Source: CAYGZA01 sp964354135
GTDB taxonomy: Bacteria > Planctomycetota > Planctomycetia > Pirellulales > Thermoguttaceae
Reading direction: 5' to 3'
Assembly: GCA_964354135.1 (NCBI GenBank)
Contig: CAYGZA010000023.1
Span: forward strand, 1-34,785
Length of the DNA stretch: 34,785 nucleotides
The position numbers were made by a program, and so were the translations under genes. Within the stretch, counting starts at the first letter, position 1. Each line of letters opens with the position of its first letter. Below the pieces are notes generated by a model. It was not told the DNA's origin. It saw nothing but the letters and a program-made list of their open reading frames with translations, and ran no database searches. This document shows positions 1 to 6,982 of this stretch, in pieces.

Positions 1-93
1 GCCGACGACGGGCAACTGGAGATCGACAAGAGCAAGACCTTCCAGGAGGAGCTCGGACATTGGAACGACCCGGCCTCGTACGTGCCCGCCTGA
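1..93 (+). CDS. C-terminal fragment of probable Rieske iron-sulfur protein (partial)
   Basis: Thirty codons are open from the window edge to a TGA at 91-93. The encoded tail includes DKSKTFQEELGHWNDP and ends in YVPA. No cluster-binding motif is in view because the gene starts outside the window. A hydrophilic tail of this kind, directly upstream of a cytochrome b6-type gene, fits the end of a Rieske 2Fe-2S subunit, which normally precedes cytochrome b in such operons. The assignment rests mainly on gene order. It could instead be the end of another small redox subunit. A gap of 63 nt separates it from the next gene, which suggests co-transcription. Confidence 0.45.
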   Translation, partial: ADDGQLEIDKSKTFQEELGHWNDPASYVPA

Positions 94-156
94 AGAAGCG
101 TCCCATCACCAAGCACCCATGACCACCAGCTAGCGCGCCTCGGCGGGTAGAGCCTC

Positions 157-930
157 ATGTCGCTTCGCGAGAAGATACGTCACGGGCAGCTTTGGAGAAG
201 CATCTTCCGTCACCCGGCGCCGAAGGACCGGCGGAACCGGGTCCTCGTGGTTCTCACGAACCTGATCCTGCATCTTCACCCCGTGGCGATCCCGAAGTAC
301 GCGGTGCGGCTCGGCTACACGTGGTGCATGGGTGGGATCACCTTCTTCCTGTTCTTGCTGGAGACGATCACCGGGGTGCTCTTGATGTTCTATTACCGCC
401 CCACGCTCCAGTGGGCGTACAACGACATGCTCGCCCTGCGCGACGCGGTGTCGTTCGGAGTCCTTCGCGAGCTGCACCGGTGGGGGGCCCACGCCATGGT
501 GATCGCCGTCTGGCTGCACATGCTCCGCGTGTTCCTCACCGGGAGCTACAAGCCGCCGCGGGAATTCAATTGGGTGATCGGGGTCGTGCTCCTGGTAATG
601 ACCCTGCTCCTCTCCTTCACGGGCTATTTGTTGCCCTGGGACCAATTGTCGATCTGGGCGGTCACGGTGGGCTCGAACATGGCCCGGGCCGTGCCGCTCT
701 TGGGCAGTGAAGGACCGGGGCAGCAGCTCCTCACCATGGGCGGCATCGACATGATTACAGACGCGTCCGACCCCCGCTTCGCCCTGTTGGGCGCCCGGGC
801 AGTCGGCGAAGAAACCTTGAACCGTTTCTACGTGCTCCATTGCGTGGCCATCCCGCTGTTGGCCGGTTTCCTGATGGCGCTCCATTTCTGGCGCGTCCGC
901 AAGGACGGCGGCATCAGCGGACCGTTGTGA
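157..930 (+). CDS. petB: Cytochrome b6-type subunit of a Rieske/cytochrome b complex
   Basis: This 257-residue membrane protein corresponds to the N-terminal four-helix half of cytochrome b, which binds two b haems and contributes to both quinone sites. The four haem ligands are visible: H107 and H121 (14 apart) and H228 and H243 (15 apart). The 15-residue second spacing is the b6f type rather than the bc1 type. The motifs HRWGAHAM, FTGYLLPWDQ and the C-terminal RKDGGISGPL closely follow chloroplast b6. Cys57, in the context YTWCMGGIT, aligns with b6 Cys35, which holds haem c(n) covalently, so a third haem is likely. Between the two ligand pairs it has a longer loop (about residues 184-222) than b6. 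The start at the ATG has no strong ribosome site but gives a b6-like amphipathic N-terminus. The gene lies between the Rieske-like tail and the subunit IV gene. Confidence 0.93.
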   Translation: MSLREKIRHGQLWRSIFRHPAPKDRRNRVLVVLTNLILHLHPVAIPKYAVRLGYTWCMGGITFFLFLLETITGVLLMFYYRPTLQWAYNDMLALRDAVSFGVLRELHRWGAHAMVIAVWLHMLRVFLTGSYKPPREFNWVIGVVLLVMTLLLSFTGYLLPWDQLSIWAVTVGSNMARAVPLLGSEGPGQQLLTMGGIDMITDASDPRFALLGARAVGEETLNRFYVLHCVAIPLLAGFLMALHFWRVRKDGGISGPL

Positions 931-965
931 GCAGGCGGCGGGCAATAGGGTTCACTGCCGAAAGG

Positions 966-1026
966 ATTCAGAGCCGGGCCGTGTCGGCCCGGTGCCGGTA
1001 TCGCATAGCGGCGGGGTCTACCCCGC
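966..1026. repeat. Two strong hairpins between the cytochrome b genes
   Basis: The first hairpin has a perfect 8-bp stem, CCGGGCCG (974-981) and CGGCCCGG (985-992), closing a TGT loop. The second has a 7-bp stem, GCGGGGT (1011-1017) and ACCCCGC (1020-1026), with a CT loop. No T-tract follows, so a classical terminator is unlikely. They may act as mRNA-stabilising or attenuating structures between the two subunit genes. The first hairpin resembles, in inverted orientation, the sequence just after the next gene (about 2370-2396; 22 of 27 positions match by eye). Confidence 0.55.
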
Positions 1027-1047
1027 GATCGACACAGCCAACCATCC

Positions 1048-2364
1048 ATGTACACCGACCCGCAAGAATTCCTCGAAACCATCGCACCGTTTCTGGGCTG
1101 GTACTATCTGACCCTGAGCGGGCTGAACCTAGGGGCCTGCTGGCGCGCCTGGCGGAGCGGGAAAGCGGCGGCTCGGACGGCCGCTTGGCTCGCGCTTGCG
1201 GTGGTCTTCGCCGTTCTCGCGTTGCTGGCCTTCGTGGGCCGTCCGCTCGAGATGCCCGATGGATTCAAGACCGCCATCGACGCCGCCCTCGGTCCGGTGA
1301 CGTTCACGCTGGGCTCGTTCTGCCTCTTGGCGGTGTTCTACCTGGGGCGACGGTGGTTCGTTGTCCCGGCCGTGGCCTGGGCGCTGCTCAACGCTTCGCT
1401 CTTGTTTATGGGGGCTTCGCTGACCGATCCCGAGTTCGCCCAGATCGTGCTCAAGCCCGACAACGTGCCGATCGTGGCGATGGTCTACCTGCTGGGTTTC
1501 TTCACCTGGCTCGGGGCCGCCCAGGCCGCGGAGAACGACCGCCGGCTCCAGCAGGGCCGCCCGCCCATGGAGAAAGACTTCGACGAGACAACCTTGGTCT
1601 GGCCGGACCTGGTCTACATCGAGCTGATCTGCATGGTGATCCTCTCGGCGGTGCTCATCGTCTGGTCGATCGTCCTGCGGGCCCCGCTGGAGCAACCGGC
1701 CAACCCCGTGGTCACGCCCAACCCCTCGAAGGCGCCTTGGTACTTCCTCGGGCTCCAGGAGATGCTGGTGTTCTTTGACCCGGCGATTGCGGGCGTGATT
1801 CTCCCCGGGCTCATCATCCTCGGCCTGATGGCAATACCGTACCTCGACTCCAACCCGAAGGGGAGCGGCTACTACACGATCGCCCAACGGCGATTCGGCT
1901 ACGCGGCGTTCCAGCTCGGCTTCCTGCAGTTGTGGATCCTGCTGATCCTGATCGGCACGTTCTTCCGCGGGCCGAACTGGAACTTCTTCGGGCTTTACGA
2001 GCCGCGCGATCCGCACAAGGTGCTGGCGCTCAGCAACGTCAAGTTGTCGGAGGCCTTCTGGGCGATCTGGCTCGGCCGGGAAATGCCGCAGCCATCGGCC
2101 GGCGGCGGTCTCGCCCGGCTCGGGATGACCTGTTGGAGAGAAATCGCGGGGCTCGTGGTCCTGGGCGCGTACTTTGTTGCCCTCCCGGTCACCTTGGGCC
2201 GAACGCTGTTTCGGCGGTTCCGCCGGGAAATGGGCCGCGCACGGTGCTGGATCATGATGCTCCTGCTCTTGATGATGATCGCGTTGCCTATAAAGATGTT
2301 CCTCCGCTGGACGTGCAACTTGAGTTACATCGTGAGTATGCCGGAGTACTTTTTCAACTTCTGA
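1048..2364 (+). CDS. Cytochrome b C-terminal (subunit IV-like) protein with N-terminal membrane extension
   Basis: This 438-residue polytopic protein forms the C-terminal half of a split cytochrome b. The core is at about 185-330: a helix (IELICMVILSAVLIVWSIVL), then NPSKAPWYFLGLQEML, two more helices, and the Qo-site side of the complex. The canonical PEWY motif is replaced by A229-P230-W231-Y232, so the usual Qo glutamate is absent at that position; E238 in LQE is a possible substitute. Plant or cyanobacterial subunit IV is about 160 residues with three helices. Here about 170 additional N-terminal residues supply four or five more predicted helices, and two more lie at the C-terminus, giving roughly ten in total. 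The start is ATG 1048. It sits 117 nt after the b6 gene, with hairpins between, and ends 94 nt before the multihaem cytochrome, so one operon is likely. Confidence 0.88.
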   Translation: MYTDPQEFLETIAPFLGWYYLTLSGLNLGACWRAWRSGKAAARTAAWLALAVVFAVLALLAFVGRPLEMPDGFKTAIDAALGPVTFTLGSFCLLAVFYLGRRWFVVPAVAWALLNASLLFMGASLTDPEFAQIVLKPDNVPIVAMVYLLGFFTWLGAAQAAENDRRLQQGRPPMEKDFDETTLVWPDLVYIELICMVILSAVLIVWSIVLRAPLEQPANPVVTPNPSKAPWYFLGLQEMLVFFDPAIAGVILPGLIILGLMAIPYLDSNPKGSGYYTIAQRRFGYAAFQLGFLQLWILLILIGTFFRGPNWNFFGLYEPRDPHKVLALSNVKLSEAFWAIWLGREMPQPSAGGGLARLGMTCWREIAGLVVLGAYFVALPVTLGRTLFRRFRREMGRARCWIMMLLLLMMIALPIKMFLRWTCNLSYIVSMPEYFFNF

Positions 2365-2365
2365 C

Positions 2366-2396
2366 GTGCCGGGCCGGCACGGTCCCGCTCTGATCC
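2366..2396 (+). repeat. Palindrome after subunit IV, related to the 966-992 hairpin
   Basis: GTGCCGG-G-CCGGCAC at 2366-2380 is a perfect odd-length palindrome immediately after the stop at 2362-2364. From about 2370 to 2396 it resembles the reverse complement of 966-992 (about 22 of 27 matches by eye), so a small dispersed hairpin may follow each cytochrome b gene. GC-rich composition makes chance similarity possible. Confidence 0.4.
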
Positions 2397-2456
2397 CCAG
2401 CCCCAAGCCCCAAGCCCCCAGCCCCCAGCCCCTGACCCCTGGCCCCTGCTTCCTGG
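2394..2456 (+). repeat. Degenerate heptamer array, CCCC-type (9 units)
   Basis: Nine consecutive 7-nt units can be read without slippage: TCCCCAG, CCCCAAG twice, CCCCCAG twice, CCCCTGA, CCCCTGG, CCCCTGC and TTCCTGG. The array fills the leader of the multihaem cytochrome gene and ends two bases before its ATG, leaving no room for a normal ribosome binding site. Confidence 0.8.
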
Positions 2457-2458
2457 CC

Positions 2459-5400
2459 ATGCCCTCGCCCGACGACACCTTCTACAACATGAAGCGGCTG
2501 CACCGCTGGTTTGCCGTCTCGGCGCTGGCCCTCGTGGCCGCCACGCTGTGGATGCTGGCGGCGGACCACTGGCGGGAGTGGAAGAAGTATCAGCGGATGT
2601 TCCGGGACCGGATCGAGCCCTGGACGACTGCGACCGCCCTCCGGGAGCAAGAGAGCGAAGCATTCCGGACGCAGGACGACGAGCTGACGCAAAGGCTCGA
2701 TGCCGCCCGGGCAGCCGTGCCGGAGCGAGGCCTGATCGACCGCTTCCAGGAAGAACTCAGGCAGGATGCCGAGCGGCGCCGGGCCGCGGTCCCGGATGTC
2801 GCTGCTGTTCTCGCCTCATACGAGGCCCTTGTAGCCGAGCCCACGATTGAGGCCCGCGACCGGCTCTTGGGCGAGTTGCAGCGGTTTGTAGCAGCGGCCA
2901 AGCTCCGCCAGGAGAATGCCGAGCGGCGGCTGCGCTTCCGCCGGGCGGACCTCGACGAGGCCCGCAGCAGCTACGAGGCCGCCATCGGCGAGGGCTCGCC
3001 GAAGGCAAAGACCGACACACTGAAGCTGAAGACCGAGCGGGTCAAACGGGAAGTCGTTGCCCTGGCGGCGGCCGTGGAAACAACCGCGGCTCATCATCAG
3101 GCATTGACGCAAAGCGTCGAAGAGATCACTCGCGAGGAACAGACCGCCAGGCAGCTCCTGGCGGAGCATCGTGCCGCGCGGGACCAGCTGGATCGGACCT
3201 TGGCGCAGCAGGCGCCGAATTTCGGGAAGCGCCTGCTGCGGCTGCCGCTGGTGGACGCCTTCGGCCGCCCGCTGGCCATCGAGCAGCTTTGGCTTCCGGA
3301 CCTGACGATCAACTACAACTTCCGCCAGGTGGCCCGCTTCGACCGCTGCACGACCTGTCATCTGGGGATCGACAAGACCCTTCCCGGCTCGCCCGCGGAA
3401 CCGGCGTACCTGCCCGAAGAGGTGGTCAAGCTGCAACTGGCCGCGCCTGCTCGGGCCCCGCAGGCCGAAAGGGCCCCGCCGGGAGGCCGTGAAGAACTGA
3501 CCTTGGAGCGGACCTGCGGTTTCTCGCTGGCCCCGTCCGGAATGCTCGATCCGCAGGAGGTGACGGTCGGGCTGGTCTTGCCCAAGACAGCGGCGGCGCG
3601 CGCCGGGCTTGCCGCCGGCGACGTGATCCTCGCCGGCCATGGGACTCCCGTCACCGGCGCAAAAGAGCTGACACAGTTGCTTTTGGACAACGCCGGCTCA
3701 GGCAGCCCGGTGGAGCTGGAGATCCGCCGCGGCCTGCCGCACCCGTATCGCTCGCACCCGCGGCTGGACCTTTTCGTCGGGTCGCTCAGCCCGCACCCGA
3801 TGGCCGACTTCGGCTGCACGATTTGCCACGACGGGCAGGGGAGCGCCACGGAGTTCAAGTTCGCCTCGCACTCGCCGAACGACCTGCCGCAACGGGCCCG
3901 GTGGCGTAGGGGCCACGGCTGGTTCCGCAACCCCGACTGGGACTTTCCCATGCGGCCCCAACGGTTCGCCGAGAGCAACTGCCTGAAGTGCCACCACGAC
4001 GTGAGCGACCTGGAGCCGAGCCGGCGATTTCCCGATCCACCCGCCGCAAAGCTCTTGGCCGGGTATCACTTGATCCGGCAAAACGGCTGCTTCGGGTGCC
4101 ACGAGATCAAAGGGATCGGCGGCGCGGGCGAGCGGATCGGACCCGATATGCGGCTCGAACCGGGTGGCACTGCTGGCTTGTCCAGCAGTGCTGCACCGGT
4201 AAACACTGCCAGACAAGTTGGCAGTGCCACCCGCGCCGTCCCGGGCACGATGCGCAAGGTGGGCCCGAGTCTACGCGATGTGAAGGCGAAGCTCGATGCC
4301 GCGATGCTGGAAACCTGGATCGCCGAGCCTGCCGGCTTCCGCCCCGATACGCGGATGCCGCGATTCTTCGGGATGCACGAGCACCTGGACGAGAAGGGAC
4401 TGGAAGACGCCCGCCGGTTCGAGCCGGTCGAGATCCGCGCCGTGACGGAGTATCTCTTGGCCGCCAGCCAGGCGGTCTCGCCGCTTCCGGCCCCGCCCGA
4501 GGTGACGGAAGCGCCTTCCATGGAACGCGGCAAGCGGCTCTTCCGCATTCACGGCTGTCTGGCCTGCCACCGCCACAGCGACTTCCCGGAGGCCCAGGCG
4601 ACCCAGGGGCCCGATCTCTCGCGGGTCGGGGCGAAGCTGAACGCACCGGCGGGAACGGCGTGGCTGGCGAGTTGGCTCCGCGATCCGGTCCGGCACTCGC
4701 AGCAGACGGTCATGCCGAACTCGCTTCTGGTCCCCGAGCCCCTTCCGGCGGCATCCGGGCGGGAACCCGCCAATGCGCCCGCGGGAAAAACGGCCAAACC
4801 CCGGATGACGGACCCGGCTGCCGACATCGCCGCGTACCTGGCCGGCTCGACCGCGGGCTGGAAGCCCAAGCCGCCGGCACCGTTGGTTGATACGGACCTC
4901 GATGCCCTGGCGCGGCTCCACCTGAGCAAGACATTTCCCGCGCAGACGGCGGATAAGTACCTGCGCGAAGGAATCCCGGCGTCGATGGCCAAGCAGGTGC
5001 CGCCGGACGCGGTGGAGCTGGTCGGCCCGATCGACCGCCGGAAGAAGCTCCTCTACGTCGGCCGGCGGACCATCGGCAAGCGGGGTTGCTTCGGCTGCCA
5101 CGACATCCCGGGTTTCGAGGACGCTCAGCCGATCGGACCGGCGCTCTCCGACTGGGGCCGGAAGCAGGAATCGCTGCTGGCGTTCGAGCAAGTGCATCGC
5201 TTCCTGGAGCAGCCCCAGCCCTCTCCCAAAGAGAGAGGGGGCTCGGAAATGGCATCTCCGCCCGGGCAGAGCGCGGACGCCGAATCCGACACGGATCGCC
5301 AGTTCTTCCTCGACGCGATCCGGTCCAAGCGGCGCGAGGGCTTCCTTTGGCAAAAGCTGCGGGCCCCGCGGAGCTTCGACTACAAGAAGACCGCAAACAA

Positions 5401-6631
5401 GGACTTCAATGAGCACCTCTTGATGGGCCGCTTCTCCTTCACCCCGGCCGAGCGGGAAGCGATCATCACGTTCGTGCTCGGGCTGGTGGCCGAGCCGCCC
5501 GCGGAGAAGCACCTGCCGCAGCCGGACGCGCGGAGGAAGGCGGTCATTGAGGGCCGCAAGGTCCTCGACAAGTACGCCTGCGCCCAATGCCATACGCTGG
5601 AGATGGAGCGCTGGACGATCGACTACGATCCGGCGAAGTTTCCCTCGCCGCCGGTTGTGGTCGATTTGCCCTTCGTCAAGCCGCAGGCAACGCCTGCGCA
5701 GCTAGTGGCCTCGCAGAAGACCGACCGCCGCGGGCTGTGCCGCGTCGAGTTGGTGGGAATGCCTCGGTGGAATGCCGAGGGTAAGCCGGAGGAAACGGAG
5801 GACGAGGACGGCAATCCGCAGTATGCCTTCGATCTTTGGGAGCCGGCGGTGATTGCCGGGAAGGTCTGGCCGGTGGGCGGGGCCTCGGTGCTGGTCTCGC
5901 CCGGTCAGATCGTCAGGAAGCGCTGGCCGCTGGGGGGCGATTTCGCCCGGCTCTTGTACCCCGCAGCCGCAGCCGAGGCGAAGGCCGCCGGCTCGACGGC
6001 CGGCACGCTGGAGGCTTGGGGTTGGGTCCCGCCGCCTTTGGTCCACACGGGCCGGAAAGTGCAGCCGGCGTGGCTGCACGACTACCTGCTCGAGCCGAGC
6101 GTAATCCGCCCTGCGGCCGTGCTGCGAATGCCTAAGTACAACCTCTCGCCCGCGGAAGCGGCCAGGCTGGTCGATTACTTCGCCGCAACGGCCGGGACCG
6201 ATTTCCCCTTCGACTCCGATCCCCGCGGCCGCGGTGCGCGGCTGGCGACGGCGCAAACGGAACAGCCGCAACCTTCGGACAATGCCTTCCGGGTGATTAC
6301 CGATCGGAAGACGTTCTGCGCGAAGTGTCACCTCGTGGGTGATTATGGCCCGGGGGGTGAAACGCGGACCGTGCTGGCCCCCAACCTGGAGCGGGTCGGC
6401 CGCCGCATTCGGCCGGAGTATCTCCACCGGTGGATCGCCAACCCGAAGTCCGTTCTTCCCTACACGGCAATGCCGGTCAATTTCCCCGTCGATCAGTCGT
6501 TGGGGCAAGACCTCCTCCCGGGAAGCAGCCCCCAACAACTCGACGCGGTCGTGGGTCTCCTGCTAGACTATGATGGATACATGAAGCGCCGCACGCCGAT
6601 CCGGAAGCTGATCGAATCGGGCGGAAAGTGA
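2459..6631 (+). CDS. Membrane-anchored octaheme c-type cytochrome with coiled coil and PDZ domain
   Basis: This 1390-residue protein is a likely periplasmic electron carrier of the cytochrome b complex. After a short N-terminus comes one membrane helix (about residues 15-35, WFAVSALALVAATLWMLAA), then a charged, probably coiled-coil stretch to about 270. Eight CXXCH sites follow, with first Cys at about 297, 453, 508, 544, 700, 877, 1041 and 1287. A PDZ-like domain (about 345-424, including AARAGLAAGDVILAGHG) lies between haems 1 and 2. Several haem segments end in Met-Pro stretches such as TRMPRFFG and TAMPVNFP, plausible axial Met ligands. The start is placed at ATG 2459; the upstream in-frame GTG at 2366 would encode only heptamer-derived Pro-rich sequence. 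Residues about 568-592 come from a palindromic repeat and about 921-928 from a second repeat, both in frame. The haem count is seen; its partner role is inferred from gene order. Confidence 0.9.
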   Translation: MPSPDDTFYNMKRLHRWFAVSALALVAATLWMLAADHWREWKKYQRMFRDRIEPWTTATALREQESEAFRTQDDELTQRLDAARAAVPERGLIDRFQEELRQDAERRRAAVPDVAAVLASYEALVAEPTIEARDRLLGELQRFVAAAKLRQENAERRLRFRRADLDEARSSYEAAIGEGSPKAKTDTLKLKTERVKREVVALAAAVETTAAHHQALTQSVEEITREEQTARQLLAEHRAARDQLDRTLAQQAPNFGKRLLRLPLVDAFGRPLAIEQLWLPDLTINYNFRQVARFDRCTTCHLGIDKTLPGSPAEPAYLPEEVVKLQLAAPARAPQAERAPPGGREELTLERTCGFSLAPSGMLDPQEVTVGLVLPKTAAARAGLAAGDVILAGHGTPVTGAKELTQLLLDNAGSGSPVELEIRRGLPHPYRSHPRLDLFVGSLSPHPMADFGCTICHDGQGSATEFKFASHSPNDLPQRARWRRGHGWFRNPDWDFPMRPQRFAESNCLKCHHDVSDLEPSRRFPDPPAAKLLAGYHLIRQNGCFGCHEIKGIGGAGERIGPDMRLEPGGTAGLSSSAAPVNTARQVGSATRAVPGTMRKVGPSLRDVKAKLDAAMLETWIAEPAGFRPDTRMPRFFGMHEHLDEKGLEDARRFEPVEIRAVTEYLLAASQAVSPLPAPPEVTEAPSMERGKRLFRIHGCLACHRHSDFPEAQATQGPDLSRVGAKLNAPAGTAWLASWLRDPVRHSQQTVMPNSLLVPEPLPAASGREPANAPAGKTAKPRMTDPAADIAAYLAGSTAGWKPKPPAPLVDTDLDALARLHLSKTFPAQTADKYLREGIPASMAKQVPPDAVELVGPIDRRKKLLYVGRRTIGKRGCFGCHDIPGFEDAQPIGPALSDWGRKQESLLAFEQVHRFLEQPQPSPKERGGSEMASPPGQSADAESDTDRQFFLDAIRSKRREGFLWQKLRAPRSFDYKKTANKDFNEHLLMGRFSFTPAEREAIITFVLGLVAEPPAEKHLPQPDARRKAVIEGRKVLDKYACAQCHTLEMERWTIDYDPAKFPSPPVVVDLPFVKPQATPAQLVASQKTDRRGLCRVELVGMPRWNAEGKPEETEDEDGNPQYAFDLWEPAVIAGKVWPVGGASVLVSPGQIVRKRWPLGGDFARLLYPAAAAEAKAAGSTAGTLEAWGWVPPPLVHTGRKVQPAWLHDYLLEPSVIRPAAVLRMPKYNLSPAEAARLVDYFAATAGTDFPFDSDPRGRGARLATAQTEQPQPSDNAFRVITDRKTFCAKCHLVGDYGPGGETRTVLAPNLERVGRRIRPEYLHRWIANPKSVLPYTAMPVNFPVDQSLGQDLLPGSSPQQLDAVVGLLLDYDGYMKRRTPIRKLIESGGK
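4162..4232. repeat. In-frame double-hairpin palindromic element, copy A
   Basis: The 71-bp element begins GGGTGGCACTG and ends CAGTGCCACCC, an inverted repeat. Inside are two hairpins, CACTGCTGG-CTTGT-CCAGCAGTG and CACTGCCA-GACAAG-TTGGCAGTG. It is read through by the octaheme cytochrome and encodes GGTAGLSSSAAPVNTARQ and a few more residues after the fourth haem site. It is closely similar to copy B at 23245-23312, with the same ends, the same CTTGTCCAGCAGTG and the same CAGACAAG. Confidence 0.88.
5217..5243. repeat. CCCTCTCCCAAAG hairpin repeat within the cytochrome gene
   Basis: CCCTCTC (5219-5225) pairs with GAGAGGG (5233-5239) around CCAAAGA. The same CCCTCTCCCAAAG core, also as a hairpin, occurs between hypC and hypD at 22665-22684. 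Here it is translated in frame as part of PQPSPKERGGSE in a hydrophilic linker after the sixth haem site. Confidence 0.6.
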
Positions 6632-6635
6632 GAAG

Positions 6636-6720
6636 GCTATCAGCAATCAGCCGTCAGCTATCAGGTATCAGCCATCAGCTTGAATGTGGAGTGCCGATGG
6701 CTGATAGCTGATAGCTGATA
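6636..6720. repeat. Inverted heptamer array, left arm and start of right arm
   Basis: Six units at 6636-6677 read GCTATCA, GCAATCA, GCCGTCA, GCTATCA, GGTATCA and GCCATCA. After a 15-nt spacer the reverse-complement type follows: GCCGATG then GCTGATA three times (6693-6720). The arms could pair as a long hairpin. The array continues at 6926 after the inserted element. Confidence 0.85.
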
Positions 6721-6925
6721 GGCCAAGTGTCAGTAATTCAAGGTCGGCCCTATACTGCCAGAATGCGTATGCGTGCTGTCATCAGAGGTAGTCAGCGTTT
6801 TTCGCGTCGAAAGCTCCTTCACCCGGTTCTGAGGAGGTTTCGAGGCGAAAAACGCGGTCCGGCAACCCACGAAATACGGCTTCAAACACCAAACGGGGGT
6901 GACCTCGTATTACTGACACTTGGCC
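6721..6925. mobile_element. 205-bp MITE-like element with 17-bp terminal inverted repeats
   Basis: GGCCAAGTGTCAGTAAT (6721-6737) is matched perfectly by its reverse complement at 6909-6925, and the similarity extends imperfectly inward. A nested inverted repeat (17 of 18 bp) lies at 6795-6812 and 6838-6855, with GCGTTTTTCGC as its core. GCTGATA flanks both ends directly (6714-6720 and 6926-6932), which could be a 7-bp target duplication or just adjacent array units. There is no transposase gene, so it would be non-autonomous. Confidence 0.8.
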
Positions 6926-6953
6926 GCTGATAGCTGAAAGCTGAAAGCTGATG
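6926..6953 (+). repeat. Heptamer array, remainder of right arm
   Basis: Four units, GCTGATA, GCTGAAA, GCTGAAA and GCTGATG, continue the phase of 6693-6720 exactly as if the 205-bp element were removed. With it and the left arm, the whole 6632-6982 gap is explained apart from the leader of the next gene. Confidence 0.82.
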
Positions 6954-6982
6954 GCCTGCCCGACACCCTTGGAGAGCACCCG

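Noticed and set aside
2366..2458. N-terminal extension of the octaheme cytochrome from a GTG at 2366
   Set aside because: The added residues are translated heptamer repeats placed before the membrane anchor, and the later ATG gives a normal N-terminus.
6636..6953. Possible CRISPR array
   Set aside because: Units are 7 nt without spacers, in inverted arms, and no cas genes are near.
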